Shown: piece by piece, positions 20,596 through 29,335 of the stretch | How the letters are laid out: each line of letters begins with the position of its first letter | Numbering within the stretch: position 1 is the stretch's first letter | DNA from: Skeletonema tropicum | Lineage: Eukaryota > Bacillariophyta > Thalassiosirophyceae > Thalassiosirales > Thalassiosiraceae | NCBI GenBank assembly: GCA_037178625.1 | Contig: CM074138.1 | Coordinates: forward strand, 1,550,001 to 1,614,000 | Length of the DNA stretch: 64,000 nt | Reading direction: 5' to 3' | Translations under genes and position numbers: made by a program | Notes under the pieces: generated by a model | What the model saw: the letters and a program-made list of their open reading frames with translations, nothing else | Told to the model about the DNA's origin: nothing | Databases searched by the model: none

Positions 20596-21485
20596 GCGCT
20601 ATGCCCAAGCTGGTACGCCTCATCATCATTCAACTCCTCATTCTCTATGCCTTGCAGAAAGTTACTACTATTGACGATCTGTTTGAAAGCATCGTAGTCT
20701 TTATTGGAACTGCGGAACGTTGGCATGAGCCTGTGGACTTTGACCCGTATGTTAAATACATCCTGCTTTGACACAATCTTTGAGCTAGGCCAAACTGGGG
20801 TCATGACACTCTTGATCATCGCAGATGATATCTTTCCACACAACTCGTAGACATTGCACAATTGAAATAGGGCAGCATCAGGCATTTTCTCGACGTATGC
20901 ACCTGCACGAGACATTGTTACAACCCTATTCTGCCGACCTGGGTGACAATTTCCAGCATGGGTGGTACATGTACCATTGCCAATCTCAACGGGCTGATCC
21001 CATTCAGGTTTGTACGAAGGAATTGGCCTATCTTTCCCCTTCTGAGACTCTGGAAAGTATGGTGTCTTTACCAAGGGCTTGAGATTAATTGTAAATGTGC
21101 AGCCTGCCTTCAGTGAACCACTTGTGAAATCACGTCTTGGTGTTCTAACATCACTACCAAACCTGTTACACCTGATTTCCAACTTTTCAAGTGTAGAAGT
21201 CCAACCATGCTTTTGTTCAATAACGTTTAAAACTGATTGAACTAAATCTCTGCTCTTCCACGTTTCTCCCGGCTTGAATAACTCAGCCGTAATTTTGTCG
21301 AAGTCACATTTGTCTTCGTTGTAGTGATCAGATGTAATGGAGCAATTTTCAAAGTACGAAGCGTAGTCAAAATCAACTACCATGCGACGAGTCTCATTCT
21401 TTTTACCAAATGAGACATCATCATAGATCTTTAGCGACCTCGCAAATGAGGTTGATGGACAAGGTGTGTTTACTTCTTGAGACAT
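20484..21485 (-). pseudogene. MULE transposase, N-terminal part (zinc-binding DNA-recognition region)
   Basis: An open frame of 333 residues from the ATG at 21485. It shows FAR1/WRKY-GCM1-like features: KLEIRCNRFGSDVRT, KAGCTFTINLK, then a Cys/His cluster GTCTTHAGNCHPG. Such modules bind the terminal repeats of the element. It ends about residue 290 in NDDEAYQLGHS, after which the frame changes; the next frame overlaps it by 112 bases (20484-20595). The junction lacks the block that normally holds the first catalytic Asp, so an internal deletion plus frame change is the simplest reading. An intron could not be made to fit by eye. Confidence 0.7.
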
Positions 21486-21657
21486 AGCAGCAATGATAGA
21501 TGTGTCCTCAATACAATTGATTGAGTAAGTAAGTAAGTAGGTTCATGTCATCGGTCATTTTTTTGCTGGCGGCCCAGGGCGGCCCATTCAAATTTCAAAC
21601 TCAAGAGAATCTTATGTGTGGAAGTAAGTATTGTGACCAAGACAGTCACGTGGCGGA

Positions 21658-21769
21658 ATGGCGGGTGTGGCGGAATGGGAAAGTCTCTATACCATAAGTA
21701 AGGAATAACTTTTTAAGAATCGTGGCGGAAATCGTGGCGGAACTCATCGTGGCGGGTCCAGACCACCTG
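21658..21769. repeat. MULE right terminal inverted repeat
   Basis: 112 bp, inverse copy of the left end; followed by the second copy of the target duplication GAAGCTAG at 21770-21777 and then the displaced terminus (AGCTTT) of the host element. Confidence 0.93.
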
Positions 21770-22051
21770 GAAGCTAGAGCTTTAACAGAAAACATTCCCC
21801 TACATACCGTAAAGTACCATAATCGTACATAATAGTACCACAAAACACCATCAAATGCACTCATTTGACATCCCTTGTTCACTACAATCACTTCTACTCC
21901 TACTATCCAACCAACCGTCGAATGTTTCTGTTGAAGCGAGACCTGTAGTGTGCTCTACTTCGCAGCTTGCGGAACAACTGTGAAACGGTTGGAGTACCAT
22001 TCCTTGCGAGAAAGACAGAAGAAGATGCGTACATAACGACAAAGGTAGAAC

Positions 22052-22832
22052 CAAGGGTAAATAAGCAGGGTTGGCGTCGTTTTGTGAAATTTCAAAATCA
22101 ATTTACCATCTCGTCGGCTAACCGGTATTCGAATTTAGCGATTCTTCACAAGTTCCTATGTATCGCTCCTATGATCCGCAGTGATCCAGAAACGGCATCG
22201 AAGTCACCTAAGTAGTATTGTCATTACGACTTTGAGATCCATATAATTGAGTCTCGCTTGCCTTCATTGAGTCTCGGTTGCCCGCCCGATCTCCGTCATT
22301 GAAAGCTCAAATTTAACACTCTGTGCCAGCATCCATGGTCGACGTTGCCGCCGCTGAAATAGACCAAGTTAATAGCCGTAATATCGGCCGATCGGTGGCT
22401 GATCGTTAATATGGATTATTATGTTTGTGTTATCGTGCTTGGATCCAGCAGAAACGCTCCTTGGGACGTTCAATAAGCATTGTGCAGTGGGCGGCTCTCG
22501 CCGGACGTCACCGTCTAATATTGCCTCCATGCTGCCTTCTCTCAGGGGATTTGGCAGCGGCGAGGGCTTCAACACCAACATAATAATCCATAGTAACCGT
22601 CAGCCACCGATCACCCCATAATACGGCTATTAACTTGGTATTATTCAACGGCGGCAACGGTGACCATGGTTGCCGTGCCTTGAGCGGCATGGTCAGTGCT
22701 GATCATCCTGTTCGGACCGGCACTGACTTTCGTATTCCAGTTTGCCGACGAGACGGTAACGGTACTCAGCATTTTTTATTAGGTAAAATTTTGGCGGGAA
22801 CCATCGTCGCCAACCCTGCTTATTTACCCTTG
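22052..22832. mobile_element. hAT-like non-autonomous element with 8-bp target duplication
   Basis: The ends are inverted repeats starting CAAGGGTAAATAAGCAGGGT (22052 onward; inverse copy ending at 22832), about 28 bp with one mismatch. They are flanked by the perfect direct repeat GGTAGAAC at 22044-22051 and 22833-22840. An 8-bp duplication and a CARxG-type terminus are characteristic of the hAT superfamily. No transposase is encoded. A long-TIR MITE (22329-22673) is inserted within. The empty site also carries a natural tandem TAACGACAAAGGTA repeat on each side. Confidence 0.85.
22329..22673. mobile_element. Long-TIR MITE, copy B
   Basis: Inverted repeats of about 90 bp: the left end GCATCCATGGTCGACGTTGC and the right end, whose inverse reads GCAACCATGGTCACCGTTGC. 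It is homologous along its length to copy A at 15896-16213. No coding capacity. A GTGCC motif occurs next to both ends but is not a clean target duplication. Confidence 0.75.
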
Positions 22833-23019
22833 GGTAGAACGTAACGACAAAGGTACTTACAGCATGTTGTGCGATGATCGCTTTACCTAAATTTGGCGCG
22901 CCTCCCTCTTCCAGTTTTTTGTCGCGCGCGCGCGGAGTTATTGGCTTTGCTTTGGGCTTTGCTCAATAGGAAAGATAGAGGGATTGATAATTATTGATAC
23001 TTACGCGCTTAATGCAACC

Positions 23020-26000
23020 ATGTGGTCATCTCTGTCGGCATATCTCTACAATGATGATGCTAATCAAGACGTCGCGGCATCATCATCTTCTCCATCAGCC
23101 GCCGCCGCTGCTGTACCGAGGCCTCCTACAAAAAATAATACTCCCGTCGGCCTGCGCACACCAAGTCCTCGATCTAGTCCAATCACAGTTGCCCTCTCCG
23201 GAGGGTCCAAACTGGGGAGTGCTGGCAAACTCAACAGGACAAGTTATGATAGATCAGATAATGTAGCAATACTTCGAGGGGTCATTGTGGGAATGAAAGG
23301 GACGGGTAAGACTAGTCTAATACGGCGGCTGAGGGGCGAAGATCCATTTTTTCAGCAAAGATCCAAATCGGGCCAGCAAAAATCCAGTGTAGATAATAAG
23401 AGGAAGTTAATGGCACTGGTACCATGGAATATCCCCACTGATACAGAAAAAATCAACAATGTGGTAATAGAGCAAGATGAGCGTGTGCAACTTTATGTTT
23501 CTGAGAGTGTTGGCTTTGTCGAAACACAAGAGGAACGGTCATTCCGAAAAGAGTGGTCTTCGGCATTACATGCACAACGAGGGAAAGAATGGAATTTTGC
23601 CGTATGGCTGATTGATCCTGATATGAAAAATATGCTGCAATATTTACAATCGGGCTTGGACATTTTGTTTCCTTCGTCTGCTGCTGCTGCTACATCTGAG
23701 AAAACGAAGAAACAGCCACTCGTCCAACATTTATGCATTCTACTCAATTTTAGAGACACACAACAAGACGGCAAATTGTCCACTTTAAGCCAAGCGAGAA
23801 AGGTTGTTGAGTCAGTGCGCAAGAATGCCAAAGTGGGGACGTCTCAGGAAAGCACGAAGCCTCCAATTATTCTTGTATATGAATCATCCATGCGCGATTG
23901 TTATGGGTTAGAGCAGCTGCACTCGTTCATTACTCTACCGTACCTTCTGAAAAAGGAGGATAAATTGTTACGCCAGGTTAAACTTACACAATTGCAACAA
24001 CAGAAGCTTTCGAAGTCCTTGATGGAATCCAAAGTTGCTGATTACAACGATTTTATTGCAAGTGATAATCAAGAAGTTGTTATCGAAGAGAAACCTGATA
24101 CATCTAAGCAAACGGTCGAACGAAGAAAGCTTGCCGATACATCTAAGCAAACAATCGAACGAAGTAAGCTTGAAGAAGAGAGGGAAATGCTTAAAAAGCA
24201 ACTGAAGCAACAACAGCAAGAACTAGACAAAAGATATAAAATGCACAGGAAGAAATCACCAGTAATTATTGAGGATCAAATAGTTTCGAATGAACCACCG
24301 AAAGAAAGTCGTAAAGAGATTGTTCAAGAAACGGCAAATCACAGTAGAATATTGTTTCAGAGTCCTGGTAAACCTGAGACTAAGAAAGCTGTGGTGCCTA
24401 AAAAAGAAGTTGTTGAAACTAGCTTGGAGTCTTTTTTCGCTGAAGATGAAAGTGACGATGAAGTGGAAGCTCCTCGACAGCTTGACAAGCGAAGGAAGTC
24501 GCCTGTTGCATCCTCACGTGCGCAAGTTTTAGATAGTGACGATTCCAGCAGTGGCAGTGATGATAGCGATGATGATTTTTACATTGATATATATGGCACT
24601 CGCTCCACTTCGGTTATTACCAAGAAATCTATTCCCAAAATAGAGCCAATTGTCGTGATGGACAGGAAACAACGCAACATTGAGGAAAAGGGTAGTGATG
24701 CAAACAACGAAAGTGCTTCCAAAGAAAACAATGAGCATGATGCTGAAAAAGAAAACGGCTCTGACCTTATTCATAGTGACGCCGTTTCTCCAAATGAAGA
24801 GAATGAGAACGTCGAGGAGGCAATTAGGCCAAATGATAACAGTGGGCAAGAGGGTGGTAATTCCAATGCGGAAGACGATAAAGAAGGAAACGATTCATTG
24901 AAGTTAAACGAAGAGGATGACTCAGAGAAAACTAGCATACCATCTGAACCAATTGATTCAGATGCTGATGCTGTCCTTGAAGATGAAAACTATGTGGCAG
25001 AATATGTGACGGAAGAAAAAGACACAGCCTCTGCATCCGATGTTGAAGGGAAGAATGAAGAAGAGGCCAACAATGGTACTTCCAACATTGATGATAACGA
25101 AACGGGAAAGATGAACGGGAAAGATTTGGTTACTGAATCCGAAGTTCCTGCCAAAGAAACAAACATCGAAGACGATGCTACAACTTCTAAAGTTGATGAA
25201 ACAGCCGATGCTAATGACGACGATGCTTCAGCAACTGAAGTTGACGAAACAGCTGAACCTAGTGACGACGATGATGTCGGAACTGACTCTTCTGGCACTG
25301 GTATCGGCACTGATAGCCCAATCATCAATAATGAAGATGCAACTGAAGAAGAGAAAATAACTTCGACTCCCCTAAAACATCAAATTCTGAACAGTGATGA
25401 CTCTGAAGAAGATTCTGCTCCTCTAGAACAAGAGACACTAGAGAATGATGATGTGACTGAAGAAAATGCAGCTGTTGCTTCAAATCATCATGTTGACGAT
25501 GGATGTGATGGTGACGAGCCTGAAGAGGGAAATCCAACTACAGGGACATTAGACGAAGATGATATGCCTGAAGAGATAAATTCAGCTTCAGCTGTGAATC
25601 ATCAAAACCAGCAGACATTGAATGGCGGTGATGAGTGTGAAGAAGGCAAGACAGCTTCTGTTCCCCCGCAACAGCAGACACCAACACCAGACGGTGACGG
25701 TGGACATGATTCTGAAGACGAGTTCATTGTCCCAGCCTCTGAGGAGCAGTACACACGATATGACGATGCTGGCGGAAATGAGTCTGCAGCCGTTGCTTCA
25801 AATCATCATGTTGACGATGGATGTGATGGTGACGAGCCTGAAGAGGGAAATACAAATACTGGAACACTAGATGAAGATGATGTGCCTGAAGAGGAGAATC
25901 CAGCTGCAGTTGCAAATCATCAAACATCAAATGGCAGTGGTAAGTCTCAAGGAGAGAAAAGAGCTTCAACGTCCACGGCTTCAACGTCCACGCATCAACA

Positions 26001-26487
26001 GCCACCAGACGATGATGATGGGAATGACTCTGAAGATGAGTTCATTGTCCCAGCCTCTAAAGAGCAGCGCACAAGATATAACGTCGATGACGGGGATGAT
26101 TCTGACGATGAGTTTATTGTCCCACCTTCTAAAGAACAGCCATCTGATGACGAGTCTTCGAAGTTGAGTGGAGATGCAAGCGCTGCTGTGCGTAAAGTTG
26201 ATAATGGGGGCATCAAATTCAATAATGTTCAACAAAAAGCTTCCCCTAACGCCGACATTGCTGAAACAATGACGAATGGTACGTCAAAGTTCAATAACAA
26301 CAACATTTCTACGGTGAGTAGTGCGGCATTAGCAGCCATTGAACAGGCTAGACTCGAAGCGGAGCAAATGATGGCCCAGTCACAACCACAACCGACAAAA
26401 CTTAAGAAGGAGAAAAAGAAGAAGAAGGACAAGGTCAAGAAAGAAAAGAAGGCGAAGAAATCAAAGAAGAAGGAAGACTCTTCATAG
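23020..26487 (+). CDS. RABL6/Parf-like GTPase with long acidic repetitive tail
   Basis: The frame opens with TTG at 22984, but the ATG at 23020 starts MWSSLSAYLYN; 1155 residues. A GTPase-like domain at about residues 80-320 has the P-loop GMKGTGKTSLIRRLRGEDPF (residues 91-98 are the core), a WNIPTD segment in the position of the RABL6 effector strand, and LLNFRDTQ and IILVYESS strands. The usual NKxD motif is not obvious, as in other divergent RABL6 proteins. The remaining 800 residues are acidic and disordered, with three copies of DSEDEFIVPAS and a 318-bp internal duplication, and end in a Lys-rich tail (KKEKKKKKDKVKKEKK), also typical of RABL6. Human RABL6 acts in the nucleus and cytoplasm in cell-cycle control; the role here is unknown. 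Confidence 0.75.
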   Translation: MWSSLSAYLYNDDANQDVAASSSSPSAAAAAVPRPPTKNNTPVGLRTPSPRSSPITVALSGGSKLGSAGKLNRTSYDRSDNVAILRGVIVGMKGTGKTSLIRRLRGEDPFFQQRSKSGQQKSSVDNKRKLMALVPWNIPTDTEKINNVVIEQDERVQLYVSESVGFVETQEERSFRKEWSSALHAQRGKEWNFAVWLIDPDMKNMLQYLQSGLDILFPSSAAAATSEKTKKQPLVQHLCILLNFRDTQQDGKLSTLSQARKVVESVRKNAKVGTSQESTKPPIILVYESSMRDCYGLEQLHSFITLPYLLKKEDKLLRQVKLTQLQQQKLSKSLMESKVADYNDFIASDNQEVVIEEKPDTSKQTVERRKLADTSKQTIERSKLEEEREMLKKQLKQQQQELDKRYKMHRKKSPVIIEDQIVSNEPPKESRKEIVQETANHSRILFQSPGKPETKKAVVPKKEVVETSLESFFAEDESDDEVEAPRQLDKRRKSPVASSRAQVLDSDDSSSGSDDSDDDFYIDIYGTRSTSVITKKSIPKIEPIVVMDRKQRNIEEKGSDANNESASKENNEHDAEKENGSDLIHSDAVSPNEENENVEEAIRPNDNSGQEGGNSNAEDDKEGNDSLKLNEEDDSEKTSIPSEPIDSDADAVLEDENYVAEYVTEEKDTASASDVEGKNEEEANNGTSNIDDNETGKMNGKDLVTESEVPAKETNIEDDATTSKVDETADANDDDASATEVDETAEPSDDDDVGTDSSGTGIGTDSPIINNEDATEEEKITSTPLKHQILNSDDSEEDSAPLEQETLENDDVTEENAAVASNHHVDDGCDGDEPEEGNPTTGTLDEDDMPEEINSASAVNHQNQQTLNGGDECEEGKTASVPPQQQTPTPDGDGGHDSEDEFIVPASEEQYTRYDDAGGNESAAVASNHHVDDGCDGDEPEEGNTNTGTLDEDDVPEEENPAAVANHQTSNGSGKSQGEKRASTSTASTSTHQQPPDDDDGNDSEDEFIVPASKEQRTRYNVDDGDDSDDEFIVPPSKEQPSDDESSKLSGDASAAVRKVDNGGIKFNNVQQKASPNADIAETMTNGTSKFNNNNISTVSSAALAAIEQARLEAEQMMAQSQPQPTKLKKEKKKKKDKVKKEKKAKKSKKKEDSS

Positions 26488-26556
26488 AGTACTTAGAGTA
26501 CTTAATCTTAACTTTTGTCTAACTTTTTCATTTACAATATAGAAAGCAGATTATGA

Positions 26557-28179
26557 TTACTTTTTCAACAAGTCATCAAAAAAGTTCATCACCGCCTTCT
26601 GATCCTTGGGCTTTCCATCCTTAGTCTTGGACGATGCCGCCCGTGTCATTCTCTTTTTCGCTCCCGGCCTCTCCCTCTTTGGACTCTTCTTCCCGGTAGG
26701 AGTAGTGGAAGAAGAAGAAGAAGCAGCAGTAGCCGCATCAGAAGTGATAACTTCTGGTGGAAGACCGACGGAAGCTGCCAACTTTGAAAGCCATTCTTCA
26801 TCTCCACCTCCACTACTACCTTTTTTGGACTCTTCCTTCTGTTGTTGTAATGTATCACCAGTAGACGGTTGAGGTGGCAAGGCAACGATCAAATCATCCT
26901 TCGATGCATCCCAATGCCCTTCACAAGACGCATTACGTAGATAAGCCCCATGAATCAATTCGGCATCATGTGACCCAGGAGCATGAATGGCGGATATTCC
27001 CGAGGAGGAGGATGCTGCGACTACTGCAGTATCTTCTGTCTTTGCCTCTCCCTCATTCGTCGCATCATCATCATCATCTTGTTGTTGTTCCACCGGAGAC
27101 AACCCCATTGCCACACGTCGAATCACCTTTCCCAACTCATCAATACTCAAAGCCGACTTCTTCTTCCCATTAGTAGCAGTAGCATCATTGCTACCCTCCC
27201 CACTCTCATTCTCATCACCAATATTCAAGTTTTGAATACCTTCAGCTAGCCCACCACCACCATCATCATTCGTATCATCATCACCACGTACAAAGCACAA
27301 GGTACAATCACACTCCAAGGCAAATTTATGTAAATGATACAAGACCAATGATTTGGCTTGACGATCTTTGAACTCATCTGCAGCTGTTTTACCATCATTG
27401 GATGATGAAGAAGATGATGATGATGCAACAATGGCAGCAATAATGATGGCCACACGTTTGGAAGATGACTCTTGAAGTGATGATCCAACAGATTCTGTGA
27501 TTTTGGTCACTCCAAAGGGGGATGATTGTAATACCTTCATGGAGGTTGAAATGTTGATGGATTCTCTGGAGAATAGTTTGTTGTTGTTGTTGGATGATGG
27601 TGTTTCTTCGTTCATCATACTCAATAGTACATTCCTCATTTGCTCTAGGGAGGGTTGTACTGAGTTTGGATTGGTAGTATCCACAGTTAATACTACCGTT
27701 GGAGGTAATTCCATACTATCATCATTGTTTGTAATTTCGTCTGCGGATGAATCAGCCTCCTTTTTTGCATCATCGTGATCATCACCTCCTTTTGTGTCGT
27801 TTCGATTTCCTCCCTTTTTATTGATAATCACCCGCTGCAATAACATGGCCGTATTATCCGTAGATGCCGATGACGACGGTTGTATGCGACAGTCCCAAAT
27901 CCCCAAATCAGGTCTTAAATTTTGCCTCCTCGCGCCACCAGCAGTTACATCGTCACGTTGCGTCTGCACCGCCTGATAGGACAGTGCAGAAAAGTGCTTC
28001 AAAAAATCATTACCGGCGTCATTATTACGATCATCGTCAAGGTTGACTGTTTTGGCGGATAAGAAGTGGATGAATTTATTGCCGTGTAGCTGGATTGCTT
28101 CGGGAGGGGAGCAGCTGTTATTACTACCGCTGCTGCTGGAGGAGGACCCAGCTTTGGTGAGGGTGGCGAATAGAGTCAT
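26557..28179 (-). CDS. Ser/Asp-rich protein with C-terminal PIP box
   Basis: A single exon of 540 residues from the ATG at 28179. Low-complexity Ser, Asp and Asn tracts separate short conserved-looking blocks (PPTVVLTVDTTNPNSVQPSL, KRVAIIIAAIVASS, SLVLYHLHKFALECDCTLCF, GISAIHAPGSHDAELIHGAY). The C terminus is basic (KKSPKRERPGAKKRMTR) and ends QKAVMNFFDDLLKK. QKAVMNFF (residues 527-534) fits the PCNA-interacting box Qxx[ILMV]xx[FY][FY] exactly, so the protein may bind the sliding clamp in replication or repair. The family as a whole is not recognised. It is convergent with the RABL6-like gene, 69 bases apart, and divergent from the proteasome gene. Confidence 0.7.
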   Translation of the reverse strand: MTLFATLTKAGSSSSSSGSNNSCSPPEAIQLHGNKFIHFLSAKTVNLDDDRNNDAGNDFLKHFSALSYQAVQTQRDDVTAGGARRQNLRPDLGIWDCRIQPSSSASTDNTAMLLQRVIINKKGGNRNDTKGGDDHDDAKKEADSSADEITNNDDSMELPPTVVLTVDTTNPNSVQPSLEQMRNVLLSMMNEETPSSNNNNKLFSRESINISTSMKVLQSSPFGVTKITESVGSSLQESSSKRVAIIIAAIVASSSSSSSSNDGKTAADEFKDRQAKSLVLYHLHKFALECDCTLCFVRGDDDTNDDGGGGLAEGIQNLNIGDENESGEGSNDATATNGKKKSALSIDELGKVIRRVAMGLSPVEQQQDDDDDATNEGEAKTEDTAVVAASSSSGISAIHAPGSHDAELIHGAYLRNASCEGHWDASKDDLIVALPPQPSTGDTLQQQKEESKKGSSGGGDEEWLSKLAASVGLPPEVITSDAATAASSSSSTTPTGKKSPKRERPGAKKRMTRAASSKTKDGKPKDQKAVMNFFDDLLKK

Positions 28180-28495
28180 ATTTTGCCAAGCAGCAGGCAG
28201 CCTCCGCCGTGATAATAGCTTCAGTTAGCTGCTGCCGGCCAATGCAATGCCTCTAATGTCACCGATGAGCCCACAGACGAGTATCGCGATGTGGAAATTT
28301 TTGCAGGAGATTTTCGGAATTTTTTTTCCGATCCGCCACGTCAACAGTCACGTGAATAAGAGATCCATGTTGCGTGACCACTCGTGACGATGCACATCGA
28401 CCAAAATCGAAGCCGGCGACAATGATCCAAAATATCTTGCTAGCAACTTCTCGACACACATCTACTACCATCTTATACTGAACCCAAATTAAAAT
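28180..28495. promoter_or_regulatory. Shared divergent promoter, PIP-box gene and PSMA5
   Basis: 316 bases between two outward-facing start codons. GATCCGCCACGTCAACAGTCACGTGAATAAG (about 28333-28362, given here only as a location) contains an ACGTGA motif close to a bZIP or bHLH site. No gene was seen. Confidence 0.4.
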
Positions 28496-29230
28496 ATGTA
28501 TCTAACCCGCAGCGAATACGATCGAGGCGTCAACACCTTCTCCCCCGAAGGCCGCCTCTTCCAGGTAGAATACGCCATCGAGGCAATCAAACTCGGCTCC
28601 ACCGCAATCGGCCTACAAACCAAAACCGGCTCTGTCCTAGCCGTAGAAAAACGACTCACATCGTCACTATTGGAACCCAGTAGTGTGGAAAAAATTGCCG
28701 AGATTGATACGCATATTGGTGCGGCGATGAGTGGGTTGGTGGCTGATGCGAGGACACTTGTGGATCATGCGAGAGTGGAGGCGCAGAATCATAGGTTTAC
28801 GTATGATGAGCCGGTGGGGGTGGAGGCCTTGACGCAGGGTGTGTGTGATTTGGCACTGTCGTTTGGGGAGGGTGCGGATGGGGATAAGGATAAGCGAATG
28901 TCTCGTCCTTTTGGTGTGGCACTTTTGATTGCTGGGCATGATGATCTCAATGGACATCAACTGTTCTTTTCGGACCCATCTGGGACGTTTGTTCAATACA
29001 AGGCCAAGGCTATTGGGGCAGGTAGTGAGGGTGCACAGTCTACATTGGCGGAAAGTTATAATGAAGATATGACGTTGGAGGAGGCGGAGGAACTGGCGTT
29101 GAGTGTGTTGAAGCAGGTAATGGAGGAGAAAATATCAACGGAGAATGTCGAGTTGGCTAGGGTGACAGAAGAGAAGGGATATCATAGCGCCACTGCGGAG
29201 GAGGTTGGGGCTGTCTTGGAGAGATTGTAG
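28496..29230 (+). CDS. PSMA5: 20S proteasome subunit alpha type-5
   Basis: A single exon of 244 residues. The proteasome alpha-subunit signature opens the protein ([20 protein letters not shown]), followed by [40 protein letters not shown], and the alpha-5-specific [20 protein letters not shown] and [20 protein letters not shown]. It lacks a catalytic Thr, as alpha subunits do. It forms part of the outer ring that gates the 20S core. Length and motif order match alpha-5 rather than the other six alpha types. The first third of the gene is GC- and C-rich at wobble positions and the rest G-rich, an uneven codon use seen only here in the window. Confidence 0.96.
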   Translation: MYLTRSEYDRGVNTFSPEGRLFQVEYAIEAIKLGSTAIGLQTKTGSVLAVEKRLTSSLLEPSSVEKIAEIDTHIGAAMSGLVADARTLVDHARVEAQNHRFTYDEPVGVEALTQGVCDLALSFGEGADGDKDKRMSRPFGVALLIAGHDDLNGHQLFFSDPSGTFVQYKAKAIGAGSEGAQSTLAESYNEDMTLEEAEELALSVLKQVMEEKISTENVELARVTEEKGYHSATAEEVGAVLERL

Positions 29231-29335
29231 AGAAACAATGATTGACAACAATGTGATGGCTGTTTGAGAAAGATAAAATGGCTGTGGTATCTATCGTTAT
29301 CGTAAATCCACCCAAGTTAATGCATACAAAAACAA

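Larger units (their letters stand above)
16773..21769 (-). mobile_element. Complete MULE-type (Mutator-like) DNA transposon
   Basis: The ends are inverted repeats: 16773-16885 (113 bp, starting CAGGTGGTCTGGACCCGCCA) and 21658-21769 (112 bp), identical but for one A insertion. The element is flanked by the perfect direct repeat GAAGCTAG at 16765-16772 and 21770-21777, an 8-bp target-site duplication; MULEs make duplications of 8-11 bp. It carries a transposase-like gene on the minus strand (18658-21485) with a MULE-type catalytic region, a SWIM zinc finger and a zinc knuckle. The gene is broken and lacks part of the catalytic core. Near identity of the ends argues for a young insertion. Downstream of the transposase lies an array of 36-bp repeats (17914-18138). 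Confidence 0.9.
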
